IMG/VR virus record: IMGVR_UViG_3300028377_000024
Coordinates: 1-39,035 of that record
DNA from: a virus
DNA: 39,035 nt
Reading direction: 5' to 3' (one strand)
In this document: in pieces, positions 26,531 through 32,276 of the stretch
How positions within the stretch are numbered: position 1 is the stretch's first letter
Layout of the letters: each line of letters opens with the position of its first letter
Program-made: the position numbers and the translations under genes
Notes under the pieces: model-generated
What the model was told of the DNA's origin: nothing
Database searches by the model: none
Seen by the model: only the letters and a program-made list of their open reading frames with translations

Positions 26531-26601
26531 CACTAGAAGCTGGATTTGAACCAACACCCACAGGTTTGGAATCTGTGTGACTACCGTTATCTTATTCTAG
26601 C
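26531..26601 (-). tRNA. tRNA-Trp (CCA)
   Basis: Acceptor GCTAGAA pairs with TTCTAGT (one G-U). The anticodon loop TTCCAAA gives CCA. T loop TTCAAAT is regular. One A-C mismatch closes the anticodon stem. The 3' CCA is not encoded (GCA follows). Confidence 0.85.
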
Positions 26602-26606
26602 ATTTG

Positions 26607-26678
26607 ATGGCAGGAGGAGAATCGAACTCCCATCTAACTGGTTAACAGCCAGTCGCTTTACCATTAAGCTACCTACCA
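26607..26678 (-). tRNA. tRNA-Asn (GTT)
   Basis: Acceptor TGGTAGG/CCTGCCA, D stem GCTT/AAGC, anticodon stem ACTGG/CCAGT with loop CTGTTAA (GTT), T loop TTCGATT. All arms fold well. Confidence 0.9.
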
Positions 26679-26685
26679 TTATATT

Positions 26686-26758
26686 GAGGGATCTGTAAGA
26701 CTCGAACTTACACCGACAGGGACACGACCTGCCATGCTACCATTACAATAAGAACCCT
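26686..26758 (-). tRNA. tRNA-His (GTG)
   Basis: Anticodon stem GCAGG/CCTGT with loop TCGTGTC gives GTG; position 33 is C instead of the near-universal T. The acceptor (GGGTTC/GATCCC) has one T-T mismatch and the D arm is weak. Boundaries are within about 2 nt. Confidence 0.75.
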
Positions 26759-26762
26759 AATG

Positions 26763-26834
26763 TACTCATGGTAGGATTTGAACCCACATAAAAGGACTTA
26801 GAAGATCCTTGCATATCCATTCTGCCACATGAGC
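26763..26834 (-). tRNA. tRNA-Arg (TCT)
   Basis: Acceptor GCTCATG/CATGAGT, anticodon stem AGGAT/GTCCT with loop CTTCTAA (TCT), T loop TTCAAAT. It decodes AGA/AGG, frequent in this AT-rich genome. Confidence 0.9.
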
Positions 26835-26882
26835 ATTAATGTAACACTTAATTAATGTATGCTTCTATTCTTACATTAAAAG

Positions 26883-26971
26883 AGGAGAGCAAGGGGATCG
26901 AACCCTTACAAGCCTTTTCAGACTCATCATGGTTTTCAAGACCAATAAGTACGCCAACCATACGGCTCTCC
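26883..26971 (-). tRNA. tRNA-Ser (TGA)
   Basis: Acceptor GGAGAGC/GCTCTCC, loop CTTGAAA gives TGA, and a long variable arm (GATGAGTCTGAAAAGGCTTG) marks it as type II. T loop TTCGATC. Confidence 0.9.
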
Positions 26972-26979
26972 TTATTATG

Positions 26980-27068
26980 TACCCCAGGAGGGGCTCGAAC
27001 CCTCAATCCCAATTTATCGGGCGGTGGATTTTAAGTCCACTGCGTATCTCCATTTCCGCCACCAGGGT
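26980..27068 (-). tRNA. tRNA-Leu (TAA)
   Basis: Acceptor ACCCTGG pairs with the 3' side through two G-U pairs. Anticodon stem GTGGA/TCCAC with loop CTTAAAA gives TAA. A long variable arm (GCCCGATAAATTGGGA) is present. Confidence 0.9.
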
Positions 27069-27075
27069 TAATAAG

Positions 27076-27162
27076 AGGAGAGAACTGGATTTGAACCAGA
27101 AAGTTCTATGACTTCCACCTGTTTAGCAAACAGTGCTCAAGACCAACCTGAGATTACTCTCC
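27076..27162 (-). tRNA. tRNA-Ser (GCT)
   Basis: Acceptor GGAGAG/CTCTCC, loop TTGCTAA gives GCT, with a long variable arm (GGTGGAAGTCATAGAACTTT). T loop TTCAAAT. Confidence 0.88.
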
Positions 27163-27234
27163 TTATGTAAGATTTTATCTAATTTCTTTACATATTATAT
27201 CATTATTTAAAGTTTTGTCTGTTTTCTTTATTAG

Positions 27235-27318
27235 TACCAGAGAAGAGACTCGAACTCTTAATCCTCTAAGGCGTTAGTTTCTAAGACTAATGTGTATATC
27301 CATTTCCACCACTCTGGC
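27235..27318 (-). tRNA. tRNA-Leu (TAG)
   Basis: Acceptor GCCAGAG/CTCTGGT, anticodon stem TTAGT/ACTAA with loop CTTAGAA (TAG), long variable arm. A 72-nt AT-rich gap separates it from the tRNA-Ser (GCT). Confidence 0.9.
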
Positions 27319-27322
27319 ATTG

Positions 27323-27393
27323 CTGGAGGAGCAGGGATCGAACCTGCATTCTAGGGTTCAAAGACCTATGTCCTGCCATTAGACGATCCTCCA
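27323..27393 (-). tRNA. tRNA-Gln (TTG)
   Basis: Acceptor TGGAGGA/TCCTCCA, loop CTTTGAA gives TTG, T loop TTCGATC. One T-C mismatch closes the anticodon stem. Its 5' end abuts a terminator-like hairpin (27394-27428). Confidence 0.88.
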
Positions 27394-27428
27394 AAATAAA
27401 AAAGACTCCCTGAGTCAACAAGGAGCCT
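27394..27428 (-). terminator. Terminator-like hairpin immediately upstream of tRNA-Gln
   Basis: On the minus strand, AGGCTCC pairs with GGAGTCT (one G-U) and is followed by TTTTTTATTTT. It ends one base before tRNA-Gln starts. It can end transcription of the upstream half of the array, or act as an attenuator for the downstream half. Confidence 0.65.
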
Positions 27429-27459
27429 TATGTTATTACTGTATTATGTCTAAAGTAAA

Positions 27460-27526
27460 AGCAATTACATAGTATCTCCCCTGTCTCTCTGTCTGAGCGA
27501 CCAATTAAAATTACTATGTAATTGCT
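27460..27526. repeat. 15-bp perfect inverted repeat in the gap between tRNA sub-arrays
   Basis: AGCAATTACATAGTA (27460-27474) and TACTATGTAATTGCT (27512-27526) are exact complements with a 37-nt loop. They sit in the 179-nt gap (27394-27572) between two tRNA groups. The loop does not look like a tRNA. It may be an operator, a promoter region, or an RNA hairpin for processing. Confidence 0.7.
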
Positions 27527-27572
27527 GTAGTTTCATACATCTATAATAATGGTATCTATAATTAAAGTCAAG

Positions 27573-27643
27573 TACTCCCAGAAAGATTTGAACTTCCATT
27601 TCTTCTATGTAACAGAAGAAGTCTACCATTGACGTATAGGAGC
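27573..27643 (-). tRNA. tRNA-Val (TAC)
   Basis: Acceptor GCTCCTA/TGGGAGT, anticodon stem CTTCT/AGAAG with loop GTTACAT (TAC), T loop TTCAAAT. The anticodon stem can extend by two more pairs (TT/AA). Confidence 0.85.
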
Positions 27644-27648
27644 AAAAG

Positions 27649-27721
27649 AGCCCTTGACAGGAGTTGAACCTGTACTCAGAGGTTCGTAATCTCTGTTTCT
27701 ATCCAGTTGAATTACAAGGGC
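27649..27721 (-). tRNA. tRNA-Arg (ACG)
   Basis: Acceptor GCCCTTG/CAAGGGC, loop TTACGAA gives ACG, T loop TTCAACT. A34 would need deamination to inosine by a tRNA adenosine deaminase to read all of CGT/CGC/CGA. One A-C mismatch closes the anticodon stem. Confidence 0.85.
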
Positions 27722-27726
27722 TAATG

Positions 27727-27802
27727 TACTCAGGGATGGAATTGAACCAACGTGTACCAGCTAACCTTTCTACCGTGTATCAGACGGAGGGTATACCTGA
27801 GC
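27727..27802 (-). tRNA. Aberrant tRNA, probable Ile (GAT)
   Basis: Acceptor GCTCAGG/CCTGAGT and a regular T arm (GTTGG/CCATC, loop TTCAATT) frame a 75-nt molecule. The only anticodon-like arm is CCGT-CTGATAC-ACGG (anticodon GAT), but it begins about 16 nt from the 5' end, where a D arm should be. The stretch after it (GGTTAGCTGGTAC) looks like a D-arm sequence in the wrong place. CTGATACACG and CTGGTACACG are near-duplicates. It may be a rearranged or defunct tRNA-Ile. Confidence 0.4.
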
Positions 27803-27806
27803 ATGG

Positions 27807-27879
27807 AGAACACAATGAGATTTGAACTCATATAAAAGGTTTTGCAGACCTTCGCCTGAAGCCATTCAGCCATATGTTC
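27807..27879 (-). tRNA. tRNA-Cys (GCA)
   Basis: Acceptor GAACATA/TGTGTTC, D stem GCTG/CAG, anticodon stem AAGGT/ACCTT with loop CTGCAAA (GCA), T loop TTCAAAT. Confidence 0.9.
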
Positions 27880-27884
27880 TTTTG

Positions 27885-27958
27885 TTGACCTGATCAGATT
27901 TGAACTGATTATCTCCTCTTTATGAGAGAGGTGCTTCTACCACATAAGCTACAGGTCG
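27885..27958 (-). tRNA. tRNA-Met (CAT), C1-A72 mismatch
   Basis: D stem GCTT/AAGC, anticodon stem CCTCT/AGAGG with loop CTCATAA (CAT). The first acceptor position is C opposite A, the hallmark of bacterial initiator tRNA, but the three G-C pairs typical of the initiator anticodon stem are absent. It could be initiator, elongator or Ile2 type. Confidence 0.85.
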
Positions 27959-27965
27959 ATATAAG

Positions 27966-28037
27966 TGCAGGATACCAGACTCGAACTGGTAGATCAACTT
28001 TGGAAGAGTCACATGTTGCCATTAACATCAATCCTGC
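27966..28037 (-). tRNA. tRNA-Gly (TCC)
   Basis: Acceptor GCAGGAT/ATCCTGC perfect, D stem ATGT/ACAT, anticodon stem TGACT/AGTTG with loop CTTCCAA (TCC), T loop TTCGAGT. Confidence 0.9.
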
Positions 28038-28042
28038 AAAAG

Positions 28043-28115
28043 ATCCTCCATAGGGAATCGAACCCTCTTCCTTGGTTTACAAAACCAAACCTCATCCAGT
28101 AAAGGCTTTGGAGGA
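28043..28115 (-). tRNA. tRNA-Thr (TGT)
   Basis: Acceptor TCCTCCA/TGGAGGA perfect, anticodon stem TTGGT/ACCAA with loop TTTGTAA (TGT), T loop TTCGATT. Confidence 0.9.
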
Positions 28116-28124
28116 ATATGTATG

Positions 28125-28197
28125 TGGAGCCACTGAGACTTGAACTCAGACACCTACCGTGCAAGGGTAAGATTCTATCCAATTAAATTATAGCCCC
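28125..28197 (-). tRNA. tRNA-Ala (TGC)
   Basis: Acceptor GGGGCTA/TGGCTCC with G-U pairs; anticodon stem TTACC/GGTAG with loop CTTGCAC (TGC); T loop TTCAAGT. It lacks G3-U70 at the canonical place only if the boundary is shifted; as drawn, the third pair is G-U, the alanine identity element. Confidence 0.88.
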
Positions 28198-28205
28198 TAA
28201 TGTTG

Positions 28206-28276
28206 CAGTCTAAACGGGACTTGAACCCACACCCCCTTCAGTGACAGTGAAGTGCTCTACATTAAGCTACTAGACC
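28206..28276 (-). tRNA. tRNA-Asp (GTC)
   Basis: Acceptor GGTCTAG/TTAGACT, anticodon stem CTTCA/TGAAG with loop CTGTCAC (GTC), discriminator G as expected for Asp. T loop TTCAAGT. Confidence 0.9.
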
Positions 28277-28285
28277 ATATATGTG

Positions 28286-28359
28286 TGGAGATACAAGGAC
28301 TTGAACCTCATCATTCCCAGGGCTTCAACCTAGAGCACTACCTGTTATGCTATATCTCC
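28286..28359 (-). tRNA. tRNA-Phe (GAA)
   Basis: Acceptor GGAGATA/TATCTCC perfect, anticodon stem CTAGG/CCTGG with loop TTGAAGC (GAA), T loop TTCAAGT, discriminator A. Confidence 0.9.
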
Positions 28360-28417
28360 AAATATTGTTATTTGTAACAACTTATAGAATTAAAATGTTG
28401 ATAATACTAACAACTTG

Positions 28418-28489
28418 TCAGGGTGCGGGGTAACGATCCCCGTTCCACAGTTTAAAAGACTGTTGCTTCACCGTTAAAGCTTCACCCCA
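28418..28489 (-). tRNA. tRNA-Lys (TTT) with unusual T loop
   Basis: Anticodon stem ACAGT/ACTGT with loop CTTTTAA (TTT). T stem CGGGG/CCCCG encloses ATCGTTA instead of the usual TTCGANT, so the T-loop signature is missing. The acceptor needs two G-U pairs (TGGGGTG/CACCCTG) and position 8 is A. Confidence 0.75.
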
Positions 28490-28554
28490 ATATATCTTGG
28501 TTATAGGTATATTATTAAGCCCAAATGGGCTTTGTTATATCAGCGATATATTGG
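28487..28554. repeat. 10-bp inverted repeat and short palindrome between tRNA-Lys and tRNA-Tyr
   Basis: CCAATATATC (28487-28496) and GATATATTGG (28545-28554) are exact complements and enclose a tight palindromic hairpin, AAGCCCA/TGGGCTT with a 2-nt loop (28516-28531). The left arm includes the first bases of tRNA-Lys. Possibly a processing hairpin; nothing else is seen in this 117-nt gap. Confidence 0.5.
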
Positions 28555-28606
28555 AATGATAGTATTGTCATCGTTTTACTCTATTTTAATGTTATATTTG
28601 CCATCG

Positions 28607-28687
28607 TGCAGAGAGAGGGATTTGAACCCCCACAGACTTTCGTCCAGTGGTTTACAGCCACCTATGCTCGCCAATACTAGTCTCTAC
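28607..28687 (-). tRNA. tRNA-Tyr (GTA)
   Basis: Acceptor GTAGAGA/TCTCTGC, loop CTGTAAA gives GTA, and a long variable arm (TGGACGAAAGTCTG) is present as expected for bacterial Tyr. T loop TTCAAAT. Confidence 0.88.
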
Positions 28688-28764
28688 ATAGCCGTTTTTT
28701 ATTGACTTAACGGTACTTACCGTACTCTATCTTTCAAGAGAGGTTATTTCAAACGGAACCTTAT

Positions 28765-28843
28765 GTCTGGTAGGTTGGATTTGAACCAACGGATTATTTA
28801 GCTTCCAAAGCTAACGAGTTCAGCCCTCTGCATTGCTACCAGA
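28765..28843 (-). tRNA. tRNA-Pro (TGG)
   Basis: Acceptor TCTGGTA/TACCAGA perfect, anticodon stem TTAGC/GCTAA with loop TTTGGAA (TGG), T loop TTCAAAT. It is the first tRNA of the array, just below the terminator at 28855-28893, so the array promoter should lie in or near 28843-28900. Confidence 0.88.
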
Positions 28844-28854
28844 TTTCATAAACC

Positions 28855-28893
28855 AAAAAAAAAAAGCCTTCTCAAAATCAATTAAGAAGGCTT
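28855..28893 (-). terminator. Strong Rho-independent terminator
   Basis: On the minus strand, a 9-bp perfect stem (AAGCCTTCT/AGAAGGCTT, 12-nt loop) is followed by at least nine T. It closes the operon of tRNA-Met, membrane protein, Asp-box protein and tiny ORF, and separates it from the tRNA array. Confidence 0.9.
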
Positions 28894-28914
28894 AGGAGGT
28901 AATCATTTTCATGC

Positions 28915-28995
28915 TTATCTACATACACCTTCTCCTGCTATGGCACCATCTCCACAACGGGTAATCGGCTTATATGTAAATACGTTTAATTTCAT
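28915..28995 (-). CDS. Tiny ORF (26 aa)
   Basis: ATG at 28995 to TAA at 28915, 15 nt after the Asp-box gene and 22 nt before the terminator stem. The product contains two Cys and ends GDGAIAGEGVCR. Its place between a gene and its terminator supports that it is translated, but the length gives little statistical support. Function unknown. Confidence 0.35.
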   Translation of the reverse strand: MKLNVFTYKPITRCGDGAIAGEGVCR

Positions 28996-29010
28996 ATCCT
29001 CAATATATAT

Positions 29011-30585
29011 CTATTTAAACATCTTGTCAAATTCTTTTTTAGGAAATTTGGCAATATATAGACCTGCATAGAAGTCAAAGTCATTTTCATAGTGAATGTC
29101 ATCTCTATACCCATAGAATACATACACATACCCATCTTTCTCAACAATATGGAATGGTTGCATCTGACCAACTTCTACACAATCTTTGCATGTAGGATTA
29201 GGTACATCTTTAGGTGTTTTGCGTTCATGGAAGTTTCTAGGGATAACGCTACTATTATTAAGTAATTCTACTCTTCCACCATTAAGTATAGCAGGAACAA
29301 TGATTGTTTCCCCAGTAAAACGAAATCTTCTACGAAAATCATACTTAAAATCTCCTGCACCACGCTCTATTACTCTGTCTTTCTCCTTCTTATACAACTT
29401 GACGAGCATCCTAGACTCATCTAATAGGACAGATGAATAGAAGTCAGCTATTCCATTCTCTTTTTCTTCATTCCAACCAGATGTTTCAGGAGTGTCATAC
29501 CATTCAGGAGCTGCTATAATGTCTCCTCTACTCCAGGTCTTTCCTTTATCTGCAGATACGTGAAGAGATATACCTCTACGATCTTTTAATACTTCATCTA
29601 TAACACGTTTATGCATCCAATCAGGAGCATACTTCTTAAAAGCTTCTTCAATACGTGGTATGTCATCAACTTTAGGATAATCAGGCATGATTCCACCCCA
29701 ACCACCTTTATTACGATCTCTGCTATTTCCTCTTACTCTACCTGTAGCAAAAATGTCTCCTTGAATCTCATTCATATTAAGAGCTCCATCCAGTTTCCAA
29801 TCATATGACCCTTTAAATGTTAACTTCTTAAGATCATCTGATACATCAAATACCTTAATTTGGTCTCCCTCCTCATCTTTATACTTCTCTCTATAGAAGA
29901 TAATATCATCACTAGACAGTTGAAAGTATGTTCCTTTTGTCTGATTAGCAGCTTTTTTAAGACCTTCCCAGTTTTCAAGATTATCGCTTTCAAAGTAAAC
30001 CATTCGTTCACCTCTGCGATCAAAGGTATAAAGTCTCCACTTTCCTTTGTACTCTATTAACCCCCTTAAACCAGGTGTAAACACACCATTCTTACTGTCT
30101 TCATGTATAGTAATCTTTTTTACTTCTTCTACTGGATCAGGTTTATCATCAGACTCATCGTCAGACTCATCGTCATTATGATCTTCTTCACCTATAAATA
30201 CACTAAATCTTCCACTTACATACTCACTATCCAGACTAACTATCTGTACTCTCCACAATCCTATCTTACCTATCCATATTTTAATAGGCTTATCCTCATC
30301 TACATCCCCTACATAGTCTACAACTGAGTGTATCTTCTCAGGATTAGTACCCCCTGGTTCTAGATTTTCAGGAACATATTGATATAGTATGTTCAATTCT
30401 TCTTTAGAATCAGCTGACACTATAATATGATTACCCTCTGACTTGACTTTTATATTAGTAACAGGTTCAGGTTCAATAGGTTCATCTAGTATAGCTAATT
30501 GAGCTATGGCTTTCTCCATGAATTCTTCAGCTTCTCTGTTTTTCCCAAGAGCTTCTCTTAGATCTTTTAGTATAAATTCTTTCAT
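29011..30585 (-). CDS. Asp-box (BNR) protein, sialidase-like beta-propeller candidate
   Basis: 524 aa. One clear Asp-box/BNR motif, SADKGKTWS (about residue 342), and several propeller-like strand pairs (RGLIEYKGKWRLYTFDRRGE, YFESDNLENWEGL, FHIVEKDGYVYVFYGYRDD) suggest a glycosidase-type beta-propeller (sialidase or GH32/43-like). Residues 1-35 are helical, 45-130 are an Ig-like domain, and an acidic linker (DDESDDESDDKPDPVEEV) leads to the propeller. There is no signal peptide, so it is likely a virion or intracellular protein. It overlaps the upstream membrane protein by 4 nt (ATGA). It could be a tailspike-like depolymerase, but the catalytic residues cannot be confirmed by eye. Confidence 0.55.
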   Translation of the reverse strand: MKEFILKDLREALGKNREAEEFMEKAIAQLAILDEPIEPEPVTNIKVKSEGNHIIVSADSKEELNILYQYVPENLEPGGTNPEKIHSVVDYVGDVDEDKPIKIWIGKIGLWRVQIVSLDSEYVSGRFSVFIGEEDHNDDESDDESDDKPDPVEEVKKITIHEDSKNGVFTPGLRGLIEYKGKWRLYTFDRRGERMVYFESDNLENWEGLKKAANQTKGTYFQLSSDDIIFYREKYKDEEGDQIKVFDVSDDLKKLTFKGSYDWKLDGALNMNEIQGDIFATGRVRGNSRDRNKGGWGGIMPDYPKVDDIPRIEEAFKKYAPDWMHKRVIDEVLKDRRGISLHVSADKGKTWSRGDIIAAPEWYDTPETSGWNEEKENGIADFYSSVLLDESRMLVKLYKKEKDRVIERGAGDFKYDFRRRFRFTGETIIVPAILNGGRVELLNNSSVIPRNFHERKTPKDVPNPTCKDCVEVGQMQPFHIVEKDGYVYVFYGYRDDIHYENDFDFYAGLYIAKFPKKEFDKMFK

Positions 30586-31040
30586 AATTTAAGTATGTAT
30601 CCAGTTAATATTAATAAGAATGCTATGATTTCAATCCACCATATTGCATTCTCTTTGTTAAATAGTATGATAGATAAAGATAAGAATAACACCAATGGTA
30701 GCCAAACATCATATAATAAGCCTAAACCAATGAGCGCTGAGCTTATAGCTATTCCAGCAGCAACCCCGTGTAATATCTTTGAATGTGCTAAGTTTTCTCT
30801 ATACTCCATTGTAACACCTGTAAATAACAGTCCTGCAGAGGTAAGAAAACCCCATCCTTCCATACCTTGAAAGAGGTTTAAGAAAGCTAATGCCCAGCAC
30901 ATTAACATGAAATAATACTTTCTATCTTCTCCAAAGTGATAAGCTGTAGAAGAAATACTATCAGGTATACCAAATAGCCTGTAAGTTACAATGATATAAA
31001 CAATGAATATGGTAAGTTGGGCTATTGTTATATAGATCAT
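30582..31040 (-). CDS. Polytopic membrane protein (5-6 helices)
   Basis: 152 aa from the ATG at 31040. The same frame reads upstream to 31124, but that part lies inside tRNA-Met and is not protein. Hydrophobic helices cover about 1-22, 45-62, 65-78, 92-113, 115-127 and 131-150, so the protein is almost entirely in the membrane. No catalytic motif is visible. The first gene after tRNA-Met in a three-gene operon, it is coupled to the Asp-box gene. Could be an inner-membrane holin-like or exclusion protein. Confidence 0.55.
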   Translation of the reverse strand: MIYITIAQLTIFIVYIIVTYRLFGIPDSISSTAYHFGEDRKYYFMLMCWALAFLNLFQGMEGWGFLTSAGLLFTGVTMEYRENLAHSKILHGVAAGIAISSALIGLGLLYDVWLPLVLFLSLSIILFNKENAIWWIEIIAFLLILTGYILKL

Positions 31041-31042
31041 AG

Positions 31043-31116
31043 TGGCGCTGACAGGATTTGAACCTGCGTCATTCAGGATATGAGCCTGAGCTGGAACCAC
31101 TCCAGTCCACAGCGCT
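31043..31116 (-). tRNA. tRNA-Met (CAT), second copy
   Basis: Anticodon stem TCAGG/CCTGA with loop CTCATAT (CAT), D stem CTGG/CCAG, T loop TTCAAAT. The first acceptor position mismatches (A opposite C). It lies 2 nt upstream of the membrane-protein ATG, so it heads an mRNA and must be processed from it. Could be initiator, elongator or Ile2. Confidence 0.85.
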
Positions 31117-31220
31117 AAGTTCATCTAATATACAAATACTGTTATAATCATCAAAAAAATATAGTAAAAATTTTAGGAGTCCCACCCTATACAGAAATAA
31201 AAGAATATATCCATGATCAA

Positions 31221-31270
31221 CCCCCCCTGTGGAAGCCGTCTACTTCTATATACAGGGAGGGGTATTTTTT
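31221..31270 (+). terminator. Terminator-like hairpin with T run
   Basis: CCCCCCCTGT (31221-31230) pairs with ACAGGGAGGGG (31252-31262; one bulge) and is followed by TATTTTTT. It reads as a plus-strand terminator, although no plus-strand gene is seen to its left in this window, so it may end a short RNA starting near 31120-31200. Confidence 0.6.
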
Positions 31271-31346
31271 AAAAAGTAGTGTGTGTGTCGATGTGAAGAC
31301 CACCTCTTAAAGTGACCCCTACTGATTAACGGGCTTTAGACACCCC

Positions 31347-31362
31347 CGCATTCTTAAATGCG
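31347..31362 (+). repeat. Perfect short hairpin (CGCATT/AATGCG)
   Basis: Arms CGCATT and AATGCG with a 4-nt loop (CTTA), preceded by five C. It lies 64 nt upstream of the ATG at 31426, in its probable leader. Confidence 0.5.
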
Positions 31363-31425
31363 AACTATATTGGGCGTAGAGTTGATACACAACTTAGACC
31401 CATTAACCTAAATAGGAGATAGATC

Positions 31426-32070
31426 ATGGAACAAGGATTCGTTAAGCAACGTATGTCAGTAGAGAACATGGAAGAGAAACAGACCAAGATCATTGGTGTG
31501 CGTCCTACCAAGGATGATTCAAAAGTCCAATTAGTATTCCTGCAGAACACAGGGCAGGTCAACTTATTGGCAATGCATAACTTAGGTGATGAACGTTGGA
31601 ATTCCAGCAATGGTAGACCAGCATGGATCACATCAACACTCACAGCTATTGAAGCGCTGTATGGTAGCACATATCCAGAAGTGTTGGTTGCATCTAAGAA
31701 GTGTATTGAAGATCAGGATTATGTGAGTCTTGATATCAATAACCCTGAGATTCAGGGTAATAGAGTGGTTGTTCAGTTTAATGAGACACTCACTCCAAGG
31801 GCAACTGATATAGCCACAAGTGAAAGGCTAAAACAGAATGCCAAGCAGGACGGGAATGGTAACTTCTTGCTTAAGGACGGTTATGCCATCTTTGAGCGGA
31901 TTACTTTGGACTTCATGAAGAATGTGGACGAGATTCACAATCGTATTGAGCATGATAGTTCTACTACCGATTTCCAAGATCTGCAGTATCAGGAGCCTAA
32001 TGCTTCAAGTACAGCAACCAAGGAACCTGCGCCCAAAGGTGACAAGGATCTCGTTGGTAAAGAGCAGTAA
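31426..32070 (+). CDS. Well-expressed early protein, possible ssDNA-binding protein
   Basis: 214 aa. It is G/C-richer and has more regular codon use than its neighbours, a strong upstream AGGAG (AATAGGAGATAGATC) and two terminators after it, so it is a single-gene, high-output unit. The N-terminal 100 residues are beta-rich (QTKIIGVRPTKDDSKVQLVF, TGQVNLLAMHNLGDERWNSS); the C-terminus (from about 178) is acidic, polar and disordered (QEPNASSTATKEPAPKGDKD). This OB-like body plus acidic tail is how phage single-stranded-DNA-binding proteins look, but I see no diagnostic motif. Function is tentative. Confidence 0.45.
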   Translation: MEQGFVKQRMSVENMEEKQTKIIGVRPTKDDSKVQLVFLQNTGQVNLLAMHNLGDERWNSSNGRPAWITSTLTAIEALYGSTYPEVLVASKKCIEDQDYVSLDINNPEIQGNRVVVQFNETLTPRATDIATSERLKQNAKQDGNGNFLLKDGYAIFERITLDFMKNVDEIHNRIEHDSSTTDFQDLQYQEPNASSTATKEPAPKGDKDLVGKEQ

Positions 32071-32077
32071 ATATTCA

Positions 32078-32110
32078 GGGGGAGTAGGTTGATAGCCTGC
32101 TCCTCCCTTT
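32078..32110 (+). terminator. Terminator hairpin 1 after the 214-aa gene
   Basis: An 11-bp stem (GGGGGAGTAGG with CCTGCTCCTCC, two G-U pairs) is followed by CTTTAAC. The stem is very stable but the T run is short. A second hairpin lies 16 nt on. Confidence 0.75.
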
Positions 32111-32122
32111 AACAACAAGGTT

Positions 32123-32160
32123 AAAAACCTGCGGTTTTTGTTTTTTTATTTTATTTTTTT
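32123..32160 (+). terminator. Terminator hairpin 2 after the 214-aa gene
   Basis: AAAAACC/GGTTTTT with a 3-nt loop, followed by a long T-rich tract (GTTTTTTTATTTTATTTTTTT). It backs up hairpin 1. Confidence 0.85.
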
Positions 32161-32163
32161 TTC

Positions 32164-32252
32164 TGCTTCAGCAAACAGACTAGAGATGAGTTCCACAGTC
32201 TATTCATCACTACCAGATGATATTCTCTCTTTGCTTCAGCACACAAACTAGA
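32164..32252 (+). repeat. Imperfect 21-bp direct repeat upstream of the 107-aa gene
   Basis: TGCTTCAGCAAACAGACTAGA (32164-32184) and TGCTTCAGCACACAAACTAGA (32232-32252) match at 19 of 21 positions, 68 nt apart, between the terminator and the ATG at 32277. A duplicated promoter, or a binding site for a phage regulator, is possible. Confidence 0.65.
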
Positions 32253-32276
32253 CACTATAAACTCAATCACATCACC

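Larger units (their letters stand above)
31117..31425. promoter_or_regulatory. Divergent, structured intergenic region
   Basis: 309 nt between minus-strand tRNA-Met and the plus-strand gene at 31426. The left 100 nt are AT-rich; the rest is G/C-richer with three C-runs. It holds a plus-strand terminator-like hairpin (31221-31270) and a perfect small hairpin (31347-31362). Both divergent transcripts must start here. I see no confident promoter box. It may also hold an origin or a small RNA. Confidence 0.6.

Noticed and set aside
26929-27111. 60-aa plus-strand ORF in the tRNA array
   Set aside because: It is the reverse of the tRNA-Ser, tRNA-Leu and tRNA-Ser genes.
31041-31124. N-terminal extension of the membrane protein
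   Set aside because: These 28 codons read through tRNA-Met on the same strand; the ATG at 31040 is the likely start.
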